Both the position numbers and the translations under genes were made by a program. A stretch of DNA of 61,955 nt from Proteus terrae (GTDB lineage Bacteria; Pseudomonadota; Gammaproteobacteria; Enterobacterales; Enterobacteriaceae), in the NCBI RefSeq assembly GCF_003144325.1, contig NZ_PENS01000020.1, forward strand, positions 1-61,955, given 5' to 3'. Positions 27,045 to 36,556 of the stretch are shown here, one piece after another. Positions within the stretch are counted from its first letter, which is position 1, and each line of letters begins with the position of its first letter. The notes under the pieces are model-generated. The model did not search any database, was not told the origin of the DNA, and was given only the letters and a program-made list of their open reading frames with translations.

Positions 27045-28658
27045 ATGAAATTAAGCAGTAACAATGCTGAAACTATGGAGAGCCTTCGTAATGAGCGTAA
27101 CCAATATCGAATATTGGTTGATATCACAAATTCTGTATTAGCTCATCTAGACATGGATGGTCTTATTTCTGAAGTCTCTAAAGAAATACATCGTTTTTTT
27201 GGACTGAACCATATTAGTCTTATGTTATGCCGTACCTCATCACAAAATAGTAATGAAGGTATTCTTTATTCTAGTCGTTATCAGACTGGGAAATCCGTTA
27301 TTCGTCAACAACGTAAATTTAGTAGCGCGAATAACAAAGCCGAAGAAATTATTAATCAGAATAAACCTGTCTTAATTGATATTAATAAAGAAGATCAGGA
27401 AGATGTTTTGATTAAGCGTCTAGTTAAGCAAAATATGCAGACGGCTTTGTTATTGCCACTGGCTTTTAATCATAAACCTCTCGGTTTATTAATTTTAGCG
27501 CATGAAATAGGAAGTGTTTTTACTAACGATACTTGCCAATTGCTTCAACAAATTGCGGCACGTATTGGTATTGCCATTGAAAATGCCGCCGCTTATGAAG
27601 AGATAACGCATTTAAAAGATAGTTTAAAGAATGAAAATATTTGGCTTAATGAACAGATAGATAATAATGCATGCTTTAGTGAGATTATTTATCAAAGCGA
27701 TGCTATGCATAATGTGCTCGAACAAATTGAGTTAGTAGCACAAAGTGATAGTACCGTTCTTATATTAGGTGAAACAGGTACTGGTAAAGAATTAATCGCA
27801 CGCGCTATTCATAGTCTAAGTCAGCGAAAAAATAAGACGATGATAAAAATGAACTGTGCGGCAGTACCTTCTGGTCTTTTAGAAAGCGATCTCTTTGGTC
27901 ACGATAAAGGCGCATTTACAGGTGCAACAAATACGCATATTGGTCGATTTGAAATGGCGGATAAAAGTACGCTATTTCTAGATGAAATTGGTGATATGCC
28001 CATTGAATTACAACCTAAACTGCTTCGTGTTCTTCAAGAGCGCGAAATAGAAAGATTAGGCGGTAATAAAGTTATTCCTGTGGATGTCAGGCTTATCGCG
28101 GCAACCAATAAAAATCTCCATGATTTAACAGATGAAGGTGAATTTAGAGAAGATCTTTATTATCGCCTTAATGTTTTTCCTATTATTATTCCGCCACTAA
28201 GAGAGCGACCTGAAGATATTCCGCTTTTAGCAAAACATTTCACGCAAAAAATTGCGCGAAGAATGGATAGAAAAATAGATTGTATTCCAGCTAATGCATT
28301 GGAACAATTAACACTTTATCCGTGGCCGGGTAATGTTCGTGAACTTGAAAATATTATTGAACGTGCAGTTATTTTAACACGAGGTTCAACACTAAACCTT
28401 CAGTTAAAAGAGCTTCATATTAATAAGCCCTCTCGTTTAAAACAGGTGCTATCTCAACCTTCATCTATTGAAAAGCGTATGCAAACTAATGCGCCAGAAA
28501 GTGATGATAAGGAGCGAGAAAGGATCATTCAAGCGTTAAGAGAAACTAATGGTGTGGTTGCTGGTGCTAGAGGCGCTGCTTTAAAATTAGGATTAAAAAG
28601 AACAACGTTATTATCACGGATGCAACGTTTAGGTATTTCAATTCCAGAAATACTTTAA
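27045..28658 (+). CDS. FhlA/HyfR-like sigma-54 activator lacking the first GAF domain
   Basis: FhlA activates formate hydrogenlyase genes when it senses formate. This 537-residue protein aligns with E. coli FhlA (692 residues) only from about FhlA residue 175: [17 protein letters not shown] is its start. It has one GAF domain (about 25-185), the AAA+ domain with Walker A GETGTGKE at 242 and the sigma-54 contact loop GAFTGA at 289-294, and a C-terminal HTH ([27 protein letters not shown]). The ATG has only a weak GGTGG upstream. It is divergent from hydN, so it probably controls hydN and fdhF. FhlA, HyfR or a separate paralogue are all possible names. Confidence 0.88.
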   Translation: MKLSSNNAETMESLRNERNQYRILVDITNSVLAHLDMDGLISEVSKEIHRFFGLNHISLMLCRTSSQNSNEGILYSSRYQTGKSVIRQQRKFSSANNKAEEIINQNKPVLIDINKEDQEDVLIKRLVKQNMQTALLLPLAFNHKPLGLLILAHEIGSVFTNDTCQLLQQIAARIGIAIENAAAYEEITHLKDSLKNENIWLNEQIDNNACFSEIIYQSDAMHNVLEQIELVAQSDSTVLILGETGTGKELIARAIHSLSQRKNKTMIKMNCAAVPSGLLESDLFGHDKGAFTGATNTHIGRFEMADKSTLFLDEIGDMPIELQPKLLRVLQEREIERLGGNKVIPVDVRLIAATNKNLHDLTDEGEFREDLYYRLNVFPIIIPPLRERPEDIPLLAKHFTQKIARRMDRKIDCIPANALEQLTLYPWPGNVRELENIIERAVILTRGSTLNLQLKELHINKPSRLKQVLSQPSSIEKRMQTNAPESDDKERERIIQALRETNGVVAGARGAALKLGLKRTTLLSRMQRLGISIPEIL

Positions 28659-28684
28659 TTTTGATCTAATTACTTAATTATTTT

Positions 28685-28722
28685 AAGAGAGTGTAATTAA
28701 TTTATTACACTCTCTATTTTTT
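28685..28722 (+). terminator. Terminator after the fhlA-like gene
   Basis: AGAGAGTGTAAT and ATTACACTCTCT are 12-base complements followed by ATTTTTTAT, 25 bp beyond the stop codon. Confidence 0.92.
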
Positions 28723-28830
28723 ATATTTGAAACTTATTAATCTACATCTATAATTCACATGATTATATTTTATTAGTTATTCCCCTAATTAATTATTAAT
28801 AATATAAACCATCAATGGAGCATATTATAT

Positions 28831-29718
28831 ATGAATAACCTGCTTATAAATAAAATTAATGAAATAAGAAAAAAATACAAAAATAATAAATATGTTTTTA
28901 TTCCTCAAAATATTGTAATTGATTTAATAAAACAATTAGGTGCTGAAGAAAAAGATATTAATGCACTAATGGAATATGGTGACTATTTAGCACAAGATCC
29001 AACGCTTTCATTTCGTCACTCTCGAACTGGACGCTACCTTTTTGATAATGATATGGAAACGATCTCCAGGCTAGAGTACCAACCTTTTGTTCTCACTGAA
29101 GAAGATGGATTTATTCGTGAAGATAGTGGCGCACAAAGGCATTTTAGAGCACTTGATGATCGCTGGCAGAGCAATACAGCTTATCAAGCGATATTAAAAT
29201 TAAAAATGCTATTAATTCAAGGTAATACATTTACACCACGTCACTTAACAGATCAAAATTCGCCTAAATCAATATCCACTGTTTTCCATTTAAGGTTAAT
29301 TGCCCAACCAGATTCTTTAAGTGAACTTTCAATTGAAGGCGTTCATAAAGATGGCGTTGATCACACCATGATTGTGATGATGAATAAGAATAACGTTAAA
29401 GATAATACAGGTGCTTTACGTGTGCATTCACCGAAAGAAGCCATAGGAACACCTTGGCAAGAAATCAACCCTGAAAATGTGCTTTATGAACACAATAATG
29501 CGCAATATCTTGATGTCTTATTAATTGCAGATAATGAATTAAATCATAGTGGTACACCTATTTTTACTCATGATAATAAAAATCAGGCTTACCAAGATTT
29601 TATCGTTTTATTATCTCGTTACCCCACAGTTGATGCTCACCCATCACATAAATTCGACTCAATGAATGCACACCCTGATTTATCCTTAACGCTTTATTTA
29701 AATCAGTCAGTCGCTTAG
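28831..29718 (+). CDS. 2-oxoglutarate/Fe(II) dioxygenase-like protein (IDO type, PF10014)
   Basis: The 295-residue protein resembles the 2OG-Fe dioxygenase family that includes Bacillus isoleucine 4-hydroxylase. The iron triad is visible: His172 and Asp174 in EGVHKDGVDHTMIV, and His239 in LNHSGTPIF. A distal Arg for 2-oxoglutarate is not certain. These enzymes hydroxylate free amino acids; the substrate here is unknown. The first 25 residues are unusually Asn/Lys/Ile-rich. It stands alone, convergent with the RpiR-type regulator, between the fhlA-like gene and a sugar operon. GGAG lies 12 bases before the ATG. Confidence 0.72.
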   Translation: MNNLLINKINEIRKKYKNNKYVFIPQNIVIDLIKQLGAEEKDINALMEYGDYLAQDPTLSFRHSRTGRYLFDNDMETISRLEYQPFVLTEEDGFIREDSGAQRHFRALDDRWQSNTAYQAILKLKMLLIQGNTFTPRHLTDQNSPKSISTVFHLRLIAQPDSLSELSIEGVHKDGVDHTMIVMMNKNNVKDNTGALRVHSPKEAIGTPWQEINPENVLYEHNNAQYLDVLLIADNELNHSGTPIFTHDNKNQAYQDFIVLLSRYPTVDAHPSHKFDSMNAHPDLSLTLYLNQSVA

Positions 29719-29740
29719 TCATAAATCGTTATTACAGCAA

Positions 29741-30517
29741 TTAAAATCGTTGAGCTCGGCTGAGTAACAAATCAATTATCAAGACAAGGTTTGATTCAAA
29801 AGACGAGCTCTCAATAGTGTCACTATGATAATTCACTGCATCGTCATAAATGGGGAAATGAATATCAGCAAGTTCAGCCAATGGATTGGCACTTGCACGA
29901 GTAAATGCAACAATCTTCATACCAATGCTTTTTGCTATTCTCGCTTTTTCAACAACTTGTTCTGTCTCTCCGCTACGAGATATCGCAATAAAAACCGTAT
30001 AGCGTGACGCATTATTAATAAAGATATTCTTACTGTCACTCAGTCCAGAAAGAAAAGCATCTTTACCAATCAGCTGTAACCGCTTACTGATATATTCTGA
30101 AAAGATATGGGAAAAACCTGCACCATAAATAAAAAATGAGTTCTTACTGTTAATTAAATCAGCAAAAGCTTGTCTTCGTTCATCTGAAATTAAGGTGAAA
30201 GTTTTTAAATAATTCGCCAAAAATTGATCAAAAAGAGGCTCTGCTACCTCATTTTCATCACTTTTCAGTTGATGGTATTTTTCAGCCGTGGATAACAACT
30301 GTTTACAGTAATACACCAACTCACTATAACCAGAAAAACCTAATTTCTGGCAAAGACGCATAATGGTCGTTGTCGAAACAAAATTGGCTTGTGCAAGTTC
30401 TCTAATGGTAAGTTTGCCAACTTGTGTCGGATTATCAATTAAATAGGAGAGGATGCGATATTCTGCACGGGTTAATTCTGTTGCTCTTGATAGTAAAGAT
30501 GATAATCGTGCCGACAT
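29741..30517 (-). CDS. RpiR/MurR-family transcriptional regulator of the mal(glv) operon
   Basis: Residues 1-77 form the RpiR-type helix-turn-helix (LTRAEYRILSYLIDNPTQVGKLTIRELAQANFVSTTTIMRLCQKLGFSGYSE). Residues about 105-240 form a sugar-phosphate-binding SIS domain (FFIYGAGFSHIFSEYISKRL; FIAISRSGETEQVVEKA). Length is 258 residues. It follows malX-malH on the same strand after a terminator-like hairpin, so it most likely senses an alpha-glucoside phosphate and controls that operon. Confidence 0.88.
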   Translation of the reverse strand: MSARLSSLLSRATELTRAEYRILSYLIDNPTQVGKLTIRELAQANFVSTTTIMRLCQKLGFSGYSELVYYCKQLLSTAEKYHQLKSDENEVAEPLFDQFLANYLKTFTLISDERRQAFADLINSKNSFFIYGAGFSHIFSEYISKRLQLIGKDAFLSGLSDSKNIFINNASRYTVFIAISRSGETEQVVEKARIAKSIGMKIVAFTRASANPLAELADIHFPIYDDAVNYHSDTIESSSFESNLVLIIDLLLSRAQRF

Positions 30518-30554
30518 ACCTGTTACCTTATTGATACATCGTCCTTACCAACAT

Positions 30555-30590
30555 AAAAGGAAAATGCTGTTCTGGTGATAGAACAGCATT
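30555..30590 (-). terminator. Hairpin after malH
   Basis: AATGCTGTTCT and AGAACAGCATT form an 11-bp perfect stem with a 6-base loop, followed on the minus strand by TTCCTTTTA. It can end most malXH transcripts before the regulator gene. Confidence 0.8.
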
Positions 30591-30625
30591 CTTATTCAAT
30601 TACTCATTAACAGCAAGTCTTGAGA

Positions 30626-31987
30626 TCAAACACGCTTACCATTTACATAAGCTTTACGTAATTCAGGCCAATACTCATGATTTGCTTCAATCATATCATC
30701 GAGGATCTTCTTAGCGTGGATCACGCTTGGCACTGTTTTATTCAGTGTGAACGCCTCAAGTGCTTTCTCGTAGCTACCTTCAAGCGTTGCTTCCACTAAT
30801 AATTGCTCTGATGCCAATTGTTGCTCTAACAAAGTACGATGGAAACGCGGAATGTCGCCAATACGAATAGGCTCTGGCCCGTGAGAAGTGATATATGCTG
30901 GCACTTCAACCATTGCATCATAAGGTAAATCTGCAATCGCACCTTTATTTTCAACAATCACTAAATGGCGCTGACGTAAATCAAAAGCTAAAGAGCATGC
31001 CACATCAACAATAAAAGCGCCATGAACACCAACGTGGAAAGCATCAGGTAAAATACCGGTCTCTTTGTATTCACGCGCTGCTTCAAACAAGCGTTTTTCA
31101 CGACCATCCATCACTTCATTTGCACGGGTGTAATCTGGATCTTGATGCTCAACGATATAATTTGGCATCAAGTAATACTGCAAATATGGGTTTGGAATAT
31201 ATTCAGGGAATGCTTCCATTAATGGCTGAATATGACGCCATGTTTTCACCCATGATGGATCTGAGTGTTGTGGATCAGTTTGAGCTGCATCTTCGGTTAA
31301 AAGACCGAATTTAGCGATATGTTCACGTAATTCAGGCAGTTTTTCTTCACCTTTTACGCGCACAGAAGTGAACCAACCAAAGTGATTTAGACCAAAGTAG
31401 TCCACATCTAAATCATGGCGATCAACGTTTAATACGGCTGCCATATTACGCATCGCTGCAACAGGCATATCACAGATATTCAATACACGAGCATTAGGGC
31501 GTAAACGACGTACACCTTCAGCAACGATCGCGGCTGGGTTTGAATAGTTTACAATCCATGCTTTAGGTGAAGCATATTCCTCAACTAAATCAATTAGCTC
31601 AACCATAGGTAAAATGGTGCGTAAACCGTAAGCAAGTCCGCCAGGCCCACAGGTTTCTTGCCCTACAACACCATGACGTAATGGGATCTTTTCATCCTGT
31701 TCACGCATTTTATATTGACCCACACGCATTTGAGCAAACACGAAATGAGCACCATCAAACGCGGCTTTTGCATCCGTTGTCACTGTAAATTTAATGGTAT
31801 CACTATGATCACGGATCACTTTTTCAACGACTGGGGCAATGGTATCCTGGCGCTCTTGATCGATGTCGTATAAACGAATTTCACTCAGAGGGAAATCCTC
31901 TAAACGTACCATTAAGCTTTTTACTATTCCCGGTGTATAGGTGCTTCCGCCGCCTGCAATACTTAAGATAAAGGGTGATTTAGTCAT
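30626..31987 (-). CDS. malH: 6-phospho-alpha-glucosidase, GH4 family
   Basis: GH4 6-phospho-alpha-glucosidases hydrolyse phosphorylated maltose-type disaccharides using NAD and a divalent metal by a redox-elimination mechanism. NAD binds at ILSIAGGGSTYTPG. Metal ligands Cys172 and His202 sit in ICDMP and LNHFGW; CDMP is the signature of alpha- rather than beta-specific enzymes. Length is 453 residues. It lies 14 bp after the PTS gene malX. Symbols malH, glvA and aglB are all used for this enzyme. Confidence 0.94.
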   Translation of the reverse strand: MTKSPFILSIAGGGSTYTPGIVKSLMVRLEDFPLSEIRLYDIDQERQDTIAPVVEKVIRDHSDTIKFTVTTDAKAAFDGAHFVFAQMRVGQYKMREQDEKIPLRHGVVGQETCGPGGLAYGLRTILPMVELIDLVEEYASPKAWIVNYSNPAAIVAEGVRRLRPNARVLNICDMPVAAMRNMAAVLNVDRHDLDVDYFGLNHFGWFTSVRVKGEEKLPELREHIAKFGLLTEDAAQTDPQHSDPSWVKTWRHIQPLMEAFPEYIPNPYLQYYLMPNYIVEHQDPDYTRANEVMDGREKRLFEAAREYKETGILPDAFHVGVHGAFIVDVACSLAFDLRQRHLVIVENKGAIADLPYDAMVEVPAYITSHGPEPIRIGDIPRFHRTLLEQQLASEQLLVEATLEGSYEKALEAFTLNKTVPSVIHAKKILDDMIEANHEYWPELRKAYVNGKRV

Positions 31988-32001
31988 CTTTCTTTCTCCT
32001 A

Positions 32002-33579
32002 TTAAAGTGCGGCTTCGACCGCTTCACGCATTTTTTTCACATGTAATCCATAAACAACCTGAACATTATTACCGTGGCGTACAACGCCTTTAGCACCTGT
32101 TTTTTTCAAAATATCTTCATGAATTACATCGACATTTTTAACAATAACTCTTAAGCGGGTATAACAATTATCAACCACTTCAATATTGTCACGCCCACCG
32201 AGTCCTTCAATAATCTCCTCACCTAATTCATTGATATTTTGAGTAATTTGTTCAGAGGCAGTGACTGATTCTGCTTTTTTCTTGTAATCTTCTTTGCTAT
32301 ATAAACGCGTCTCTTCATCATCATCTTCACGACCCGGTGTTTTAAGATTGAGTTTTAAAATCAAGGTTCTAAAGATAACGAAATAGAGAACTGACATAAT
32401 CAAACCCACCACGATATACATAGGCCAATTTGATTTTTCAGTGCCTAACGGCAAGTTATATAAAATGAAATCAATGACACCGTTCGCACCAATCGCATGA
32501 ACACCTAATAGGTAGAACAGCATCATGCCAATACCGGTTAATACGGCGTGAACTAAAAATAAAACTGGGGCAACAAATAGGAAGGAAAACTCAAGAGGCT
32601 CTGTTACACCAAGTAAGAAAGAGGTTGCAGCCGCAGGAATTAAAATTGCCTTGGCCATCTGCTTTTTCTCTTTTTTAGCCACAGAGATCATGGCCGCAGC
32701 CGCGGCAGTTAAGCCGAACATTTTAGCAATACCGCGCGCATCCCAAATCACAGTGCTACTGAGTTGTTTAACTTCCGGGCACGCCATTTCAGCAAAGTAG
32801 ATATTTCTTGCACCTTGGTAAGTTGTGCCACAAACATCAGCAACACCGCCTAATTCGGTATACAAGAATGGGGTATAGACTAAATGATGTAATCCTGTTG
32901 GGATAAGAATACGTTCTAAGAATCCATAAATCAGCGCACCAAAAGCACCAGAATCATGAATAACAAGCGCCATTTTAGTAATACCCGCCTGAGCAAAAGG
33001 CCAGACTTCACACATTAAAACAGCGAGTGCAATGGTGAATGGAATAGCAATAATGGCGACAAAGCAGTGACCAGAGTAGATAGCCATAATGCCGTTAAAC
33101 TGACGACCTGAATAACGATTATAAAGCCACCCTGATATTGCCCCAGTTAAAATACCGGCAAATACGCCCATTTCTAGGACTTGGACACCTAATACCATGC
33201 CTTGACCAGCAGCTCGCATCTCTTCTGCGCTAACCAGTTTACCTTGTAGCGTTAGCGTAATATTCATGGCATTCGTGAAAATAACAAACACCACTAAACC
33301 AATTAAACCGGCGTAGCCTTTGTCTTTTTTCGCTAAACCAACGGGAATACCCACAGCAAAGATCAGTGCCAGGTTGATTAAAATAGCAACAGATGATTTT
33401 GCGAGTAATTGCCCAATACTTTGAATAATCGGGTGATTTAAAAACGGAATATATTCCGCAAGATTGCCATTGCCAAAAACATTACCTAAAGCGATATATA
33501 AACCGACAATCGGCAATATTAAGACTGGCCCATATAAGGATTTACCAAACGCTTGTAGGGCATTAATGAGTTTTTTCAT
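32002..33579 (-). CDS. malX: PTS alpha-glucoside transporter, EIICB component
   Basis: This 525-residue permease takes up and phosphorylates an alpha-glucoside (maltose or related sugar). The EIIC part spans about residues 1-400 with ten membrane segments. A charged linker (about 400-450) leads to the EIIB domain with the phosphorylation Cys472 in VDNCYTRLRV. No EIIA domain is present, so a glucose-type EIIA(Crr) encoded elsewhere is expected. It is the first gene of malX-malH; a palindromic operator and a CRP-like site lie upstream. Symbols glvC and aglA are also used. Confidence 0.92.
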   Translation of the reverse strand: MKKLINALQAFGKSLYGPVLILPIVGLYIALGNVFGNGNLAEYIPFLNHPIIQSIGQLLAKSSVAILINLALIFAVGIPVGLAKKDKGYAGLIGLVVFVIFTNAMNITLTLQGKLVSAEEMRAAGQGMVLGVQVLEMGVFAGILTGAISGWLYNRYSGRQFNGIMAIYSGHCFVAIIAIPFTIALAVLMCEVWPFAQAGITKMALVIHDSGAFGALIYGFLERILIPTGLHHLVYTPFLYTELGGVADVCGTTYQGARNIYFAEMACPEVKQLSSTVIWDARGIAKMFGLTAAAAAMISVAKKEKKQMAKAILIPAAATSFLLGVTEPLEFSFLFVAPVLFLVHAVLTGIGMMLFYLLGVHAIGANGVIDFILYNLPLGTEKSNWPMYIVVGLIMSVLYFVIFRTLILKLNLKTPGREDDDEETRLYSKEDYKKKAESVTASEQITQNINELGEEIIEGLGGRDNIEVVDNCYTRLRVIVKNVDVIHEDILKKTGAKGVVRHGNNVQVVYGLHVKKMREAVEAAL

Positions 33580-33684
33580 ACGGTATCTCGTTGTTGTTTT
33601 CTTACACTCATTTCCATAACAGCATCCTGCGCTGGCATTAAATAAAAAGCAATTTATCCACTTGATTTAGAAACGGATTACGTT

Positions 33685-33704
33685 AAAAGTAACATGTTAC
33701 TTTT
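33685..33704. promoter_or_regulatory. 20-bp perfect palindrome, candidate operator for malX-malH
   Basis: AAAAGTAACATGTTACTTTT is a perfect palindrome 106-125 bp upstream of malX. RpiR-family regulators bind such sites; the RpiR-type gene in the same operon is the natural candidate. It is not a protein-coding repeat or a terminator. Confidence 0.7.
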
Positions 33705-33709
33705 TTTAT

Positions 33710-33725
33710 TGTGAGCCAACTCATG
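33710..33725. promoter_or_regulatory. CRP-like site upstream of malX
   Basis: TGTGAGCCAACTCATG matches 8 of 10 positions of TGTGA-N6-TCACA and abuts the 20-bp palindrome. Catabolite control of a PTS sugar operon is expected. Confidence 0.6.
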
Positions 33726-33805
33726 GTGAATATTCAGGCAAAAGTTAAGTGATTTTTCGATGATAAGCAGAAGAAAAAAAGACCAGACAACAGTAAAAAA
33801 ATCAT

Positions 33806-33848
33806 AAAAAAACCGAGCTTACTAACACAAGGTTAATAAACTCGGTCT
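33806..33848 (-). terminator. Terminator after fdhF
   Basis: On the minus strand ACCGAG (33847 side) pairs with CTCGGT through a long imperfect stem (TTTATTAAC/GTTAGTAAG), followed by TTTTTTTAT. It lies 32-75 bp after the fdhF stop. Confidence 0.85.
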
Positions 33849-33880
33849 TAAGGCAAAAAAACAATACTAATTAGGTCAGA

Positions 33881-36025
33881 TTAGCCCTCGGCGGCTTCTC
33901 TTAAACGACGTTTAATATTGCTATATTCCGTTTTCACATAGTGTTCTGCCTGAGCCTGTTCCTTGATTGGCTCAACACATACTGCACAATATTTATACTC
34001 AGGTGTTTTAGTGATTGGGCTTAAGTTTTCTGCAACTAGTTCGTTACAAGCACCAATCCACCACTGGTAAGTCATATATACCGCACCTTTATTTGGTCTA
34101 TCACTGACCGCAGCACGCGTAATCACTTTACCTTGACGAGAACGTATCCAAACTAACTCTTGATCTTTAATACCCAGTTGTTTGGCATCTTCAGTATTTA
34201 ACTGAACATAACCTGGCTCATCTGCTAATGCTGCCAATGCTTTACAGTTACCTGTCATTGAACGGCAAGAGTAGTGCCCAACTTCACGGACTGTTGCCAG
34301 TACCATTGGGAATTCATCAGACAGTTTGTCAATTGGTGGAGCCCACTCACAAGTAAAGAATTGACCTTTACCATTAGGGGTATCAAAGTTACCACCATCG
34401 TACAGATATTGTGTACCTGGGCTATCTTCTGTTGGGCAAGGCCATTGAATATATGCCAAGTCCGCCATTTTTTCGTAAGTCGCACCATAATAAATTGGGC
34501 ATAGCTCACGCAACTCATCCCAAATTTCTTTGGTATTGTTGTAATGCATTGGATAACCCATTGCTGTAGCCATTAGACTGATAATTTGCCAGTCTGTTTT
34601 TACATCACCAACAGGTTCAACGGCTTTATAGAAACGTTGGAAACCGCGGTCTGCTGCAGTATAAACACCTTCATGTTCACCCCATGATGTTGCAGGGAAA
34701 ATAACGTCAGCAATCGCCGCCGTTTTGGTCATAAAGATATCTTGTACTATCAATAGTTCCAGTTTTTCAAACGTTCTACGAATTGTTGCTAAATCAGGCT
34801 CAGTTTGCAGTGGATCTTCACCCATTACATAGTGAGCTTTTAATAAACCGTGATCGATATTATGAGGGACTTCACTTAACGCATAGCCCACTTCATCAGG
34901 CATGGATTCAATGCCCCAGAATTTAGCAAATTTCTCACGTGCTTTTTCGTCAGTAACGTATTGATATCCCGGCAGCGTGTTAGGTAATGCCCCCATATCA
35001 CACGCACCTTGTACGTTGTTTTGACCACGAACAGGACCAACACCGACGTATTTTTTACCTAAATTACCGGTTAATAATGCCAAGCTAGTCAGTGAACGAA
35101 CCGTTTCAACGCCTTGGTAGAACTGAGTGACCCCCATTCCCCAAAGAATTGTTGCAGTTTCTGCTTTTGCGTACATACGCGCAGCTTCACGAATAATTTG
35201 AGCACTTAAACCTGTTATTTCTTCAACGGATTCAGGTGTATAACTTTCAACTAATTTACAATATTCTTCAAACTGCTCGGTGTGATTTTCAATAAAGGAT
35301 TTATCATGCAATCCTTCCTCAATAATCACATGCGCAATCGCATTTAATAACGCAATGTTAGAGCCATTTTTTAAGCCTAAGTGTAAATCGGCTAAACGTG
35401 CTGTTTCGATGTAACGAGGGTCACATACAATAATTTTGGCACCCTTCTCTTTCGCCTTAACAATACGGCGAGCAACAATAGGATGCGAGTCTGCGGCGTT
35501 ATAACCGAAGACAAATAGACATTTGGTATCCTCAATCTCAACGATTGAGTTGCTCATAGCACCATTACCGACCGAACGCTGCAGACCTGCAACCGAAGGG
35601 CCGTGTCAGACACGAGCACAGCAGTCTATATTATTATTTCCGATAACCGCACGAGCAAATTTCTGCATAACGAAGTTAGCTTCGTTACCCGGGCCTCGTG
35701 AAGAGCCGGTTGTCATAATAGATTTAGCACCGTATTTCTCTTTGATAGCAAGAAGTTTGCTACTCGCAAACTCAATCGCTTCTTCCCAAGAAACCGATTC
35801 TAATTTTCCGCCTCTTTCACGACGGATCATTGGTGTTTTAAGACGTGGAGTCAGTATCTTAGTATCATGGATAAAATCCCATCCATAATACCCTTTCAGA
35901 CACAGCTCACCTTGGTTTGTTAAACCATTAGCTCCTTCAGCGCCAATGATTTTACCGTTTTCCACCTTCAGGTAGATTTTGCATCCTGAGGCGCAATACG
36001 GACAGACCGTGATGACTTTTTTCAT
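33881..36025 (-). CDS. fdhF: Formate dehydrogenase H (selenoprotein) FdhF
   Basis: FdhF oxidises formate to CO2 in formate hydrogenlyase using a molybdenum bis-MGD cofactor, selenocysteine and one [4Fe-4S] cluster. An in-frame TGA at 35606-35608 is codon 140, exactly the Sec position of E. coli FdhF, in CCARV-Sec-HGPSVAGL. The N-terminal cluster motif is CPYCASGCKIYLKVENGK with a later LCLKG Cys. The start at 36025 follows AGGAG by 8 bases and gives MKKVITVCPYC; two further ATGs upstream are too close to that site. Read through the TGA, the protein is 714 residues, close to E. coli. Automated callers will split it in two. A sigma-54 promoter lies 60 bp upstream. Confidence 0.97.
35569..35608 (-). 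other. Selenocysteine codon (TGA) and SECIS element of fdhF
   Basis: The TGA at 35608-35606 is followed on the minus strand by CACGGCCCTTCGGTTGCAGG and then TCTGCAG. This is almost identical to the E. coli fdhF bSECIS, where the GGTCT loop and bulged T bind SelB. Confidence 0.93.
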
Positions 36026-36084
36026 CAACATTGCTCCTGTGTTCATCAACTTTCAGGTTATTACCTGATTCTCTCCTCTATCTA

Positions 36085-36100
36085 TGCAGAGAGTGTGCCA
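36085..36100 (-). promoter_or_regulatory. Sigma-54 promoter of fdhF
   Basis: On the minus strand TGGCACACTCTCTGCA matches the -24/-12 consensus TGGCAC-N5-TTGCA with one mismatch. It is 60 bp before the fdhF start, as expected for sigma-54/FhlA control. Confidence 0.9.
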
Positions 36101-36291
36101 AATAAGCACGCTTTTTTACTTTTCTACAACACAATGAAAAATAAAGAAAAATAAAAACCATTGAATGAGTAAGAAAACAATGAAAACCAAAAAAATAGGA
36201 AGTACTCGACACTAATGACGATATTTATGTCGATTTGTGTTTCTATCAAATTTCGTTATACATTAACGCTTATAACGTAATAGTACTTATT

Positions 36292-36309
36292 CATTTCATC
36301 TACGAAATC
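36292..36309. promoter_or_regulatory. Possible FhlA upstream activating site of fdhF
   Basis: CATTTCATCTACGAAATC resembles the E. coli FhlA half sites CATTTCGT and ACGAAATG with one extra central base. It lies about 190 bp upstream of the -24/-12 promoter, a workable enhancer distance. Confidence 0.55.
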
Positions 36310-36556
36310 AAAATAATAAATACGCTTTCTTATCTGCCTTTATCCGGCTCTTACCGTATATAATGATGACAACCTTCTAATATCTCTATCAATATCCCTA
36401 TCTACTAGAACTATTTAAAATTAATAATTTTGATATTAATGTTATTCAAATAAAAAATTTTTAAACTTCAATAAAAAAAAGCACATAATACTGAACCTGA
36501 AAACAACTTCGCGGTCATAAAGACCTCTACACCTTATAAATTGATAATAATTGAAC

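Larger units (their letters stand above)
33580..33880. other. 301-bp region between malX and fdhF
   Basis: Contains the malX control elements (20-bp palindrome at 33685-33704, CRP-like site at 33710-33725) and the fdhF terminator (33806-33848). No gene is seen. Confidence 0.7.
36026..36556. other. 531-bp control region between fdhF and eptB
   Basis: Divergent control region. The fdhF side holds the ribosome-binding site, a sigma-54 promoter and a possible FhlA site (separate entries). The eptB side is AT-rich, with its promoter not identifiable by eye. No gene or RNA gene seen. Confidence 0.65.

Noticed and set aside
35606-36049. Apparent truncated formate dehydrogenase fragment, as if fdhF were a pseudogene
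   Set aside because: The stop is the selenocysteine TGA at codon 140 with a bSECIS; the reading frame continues intact to 33881.
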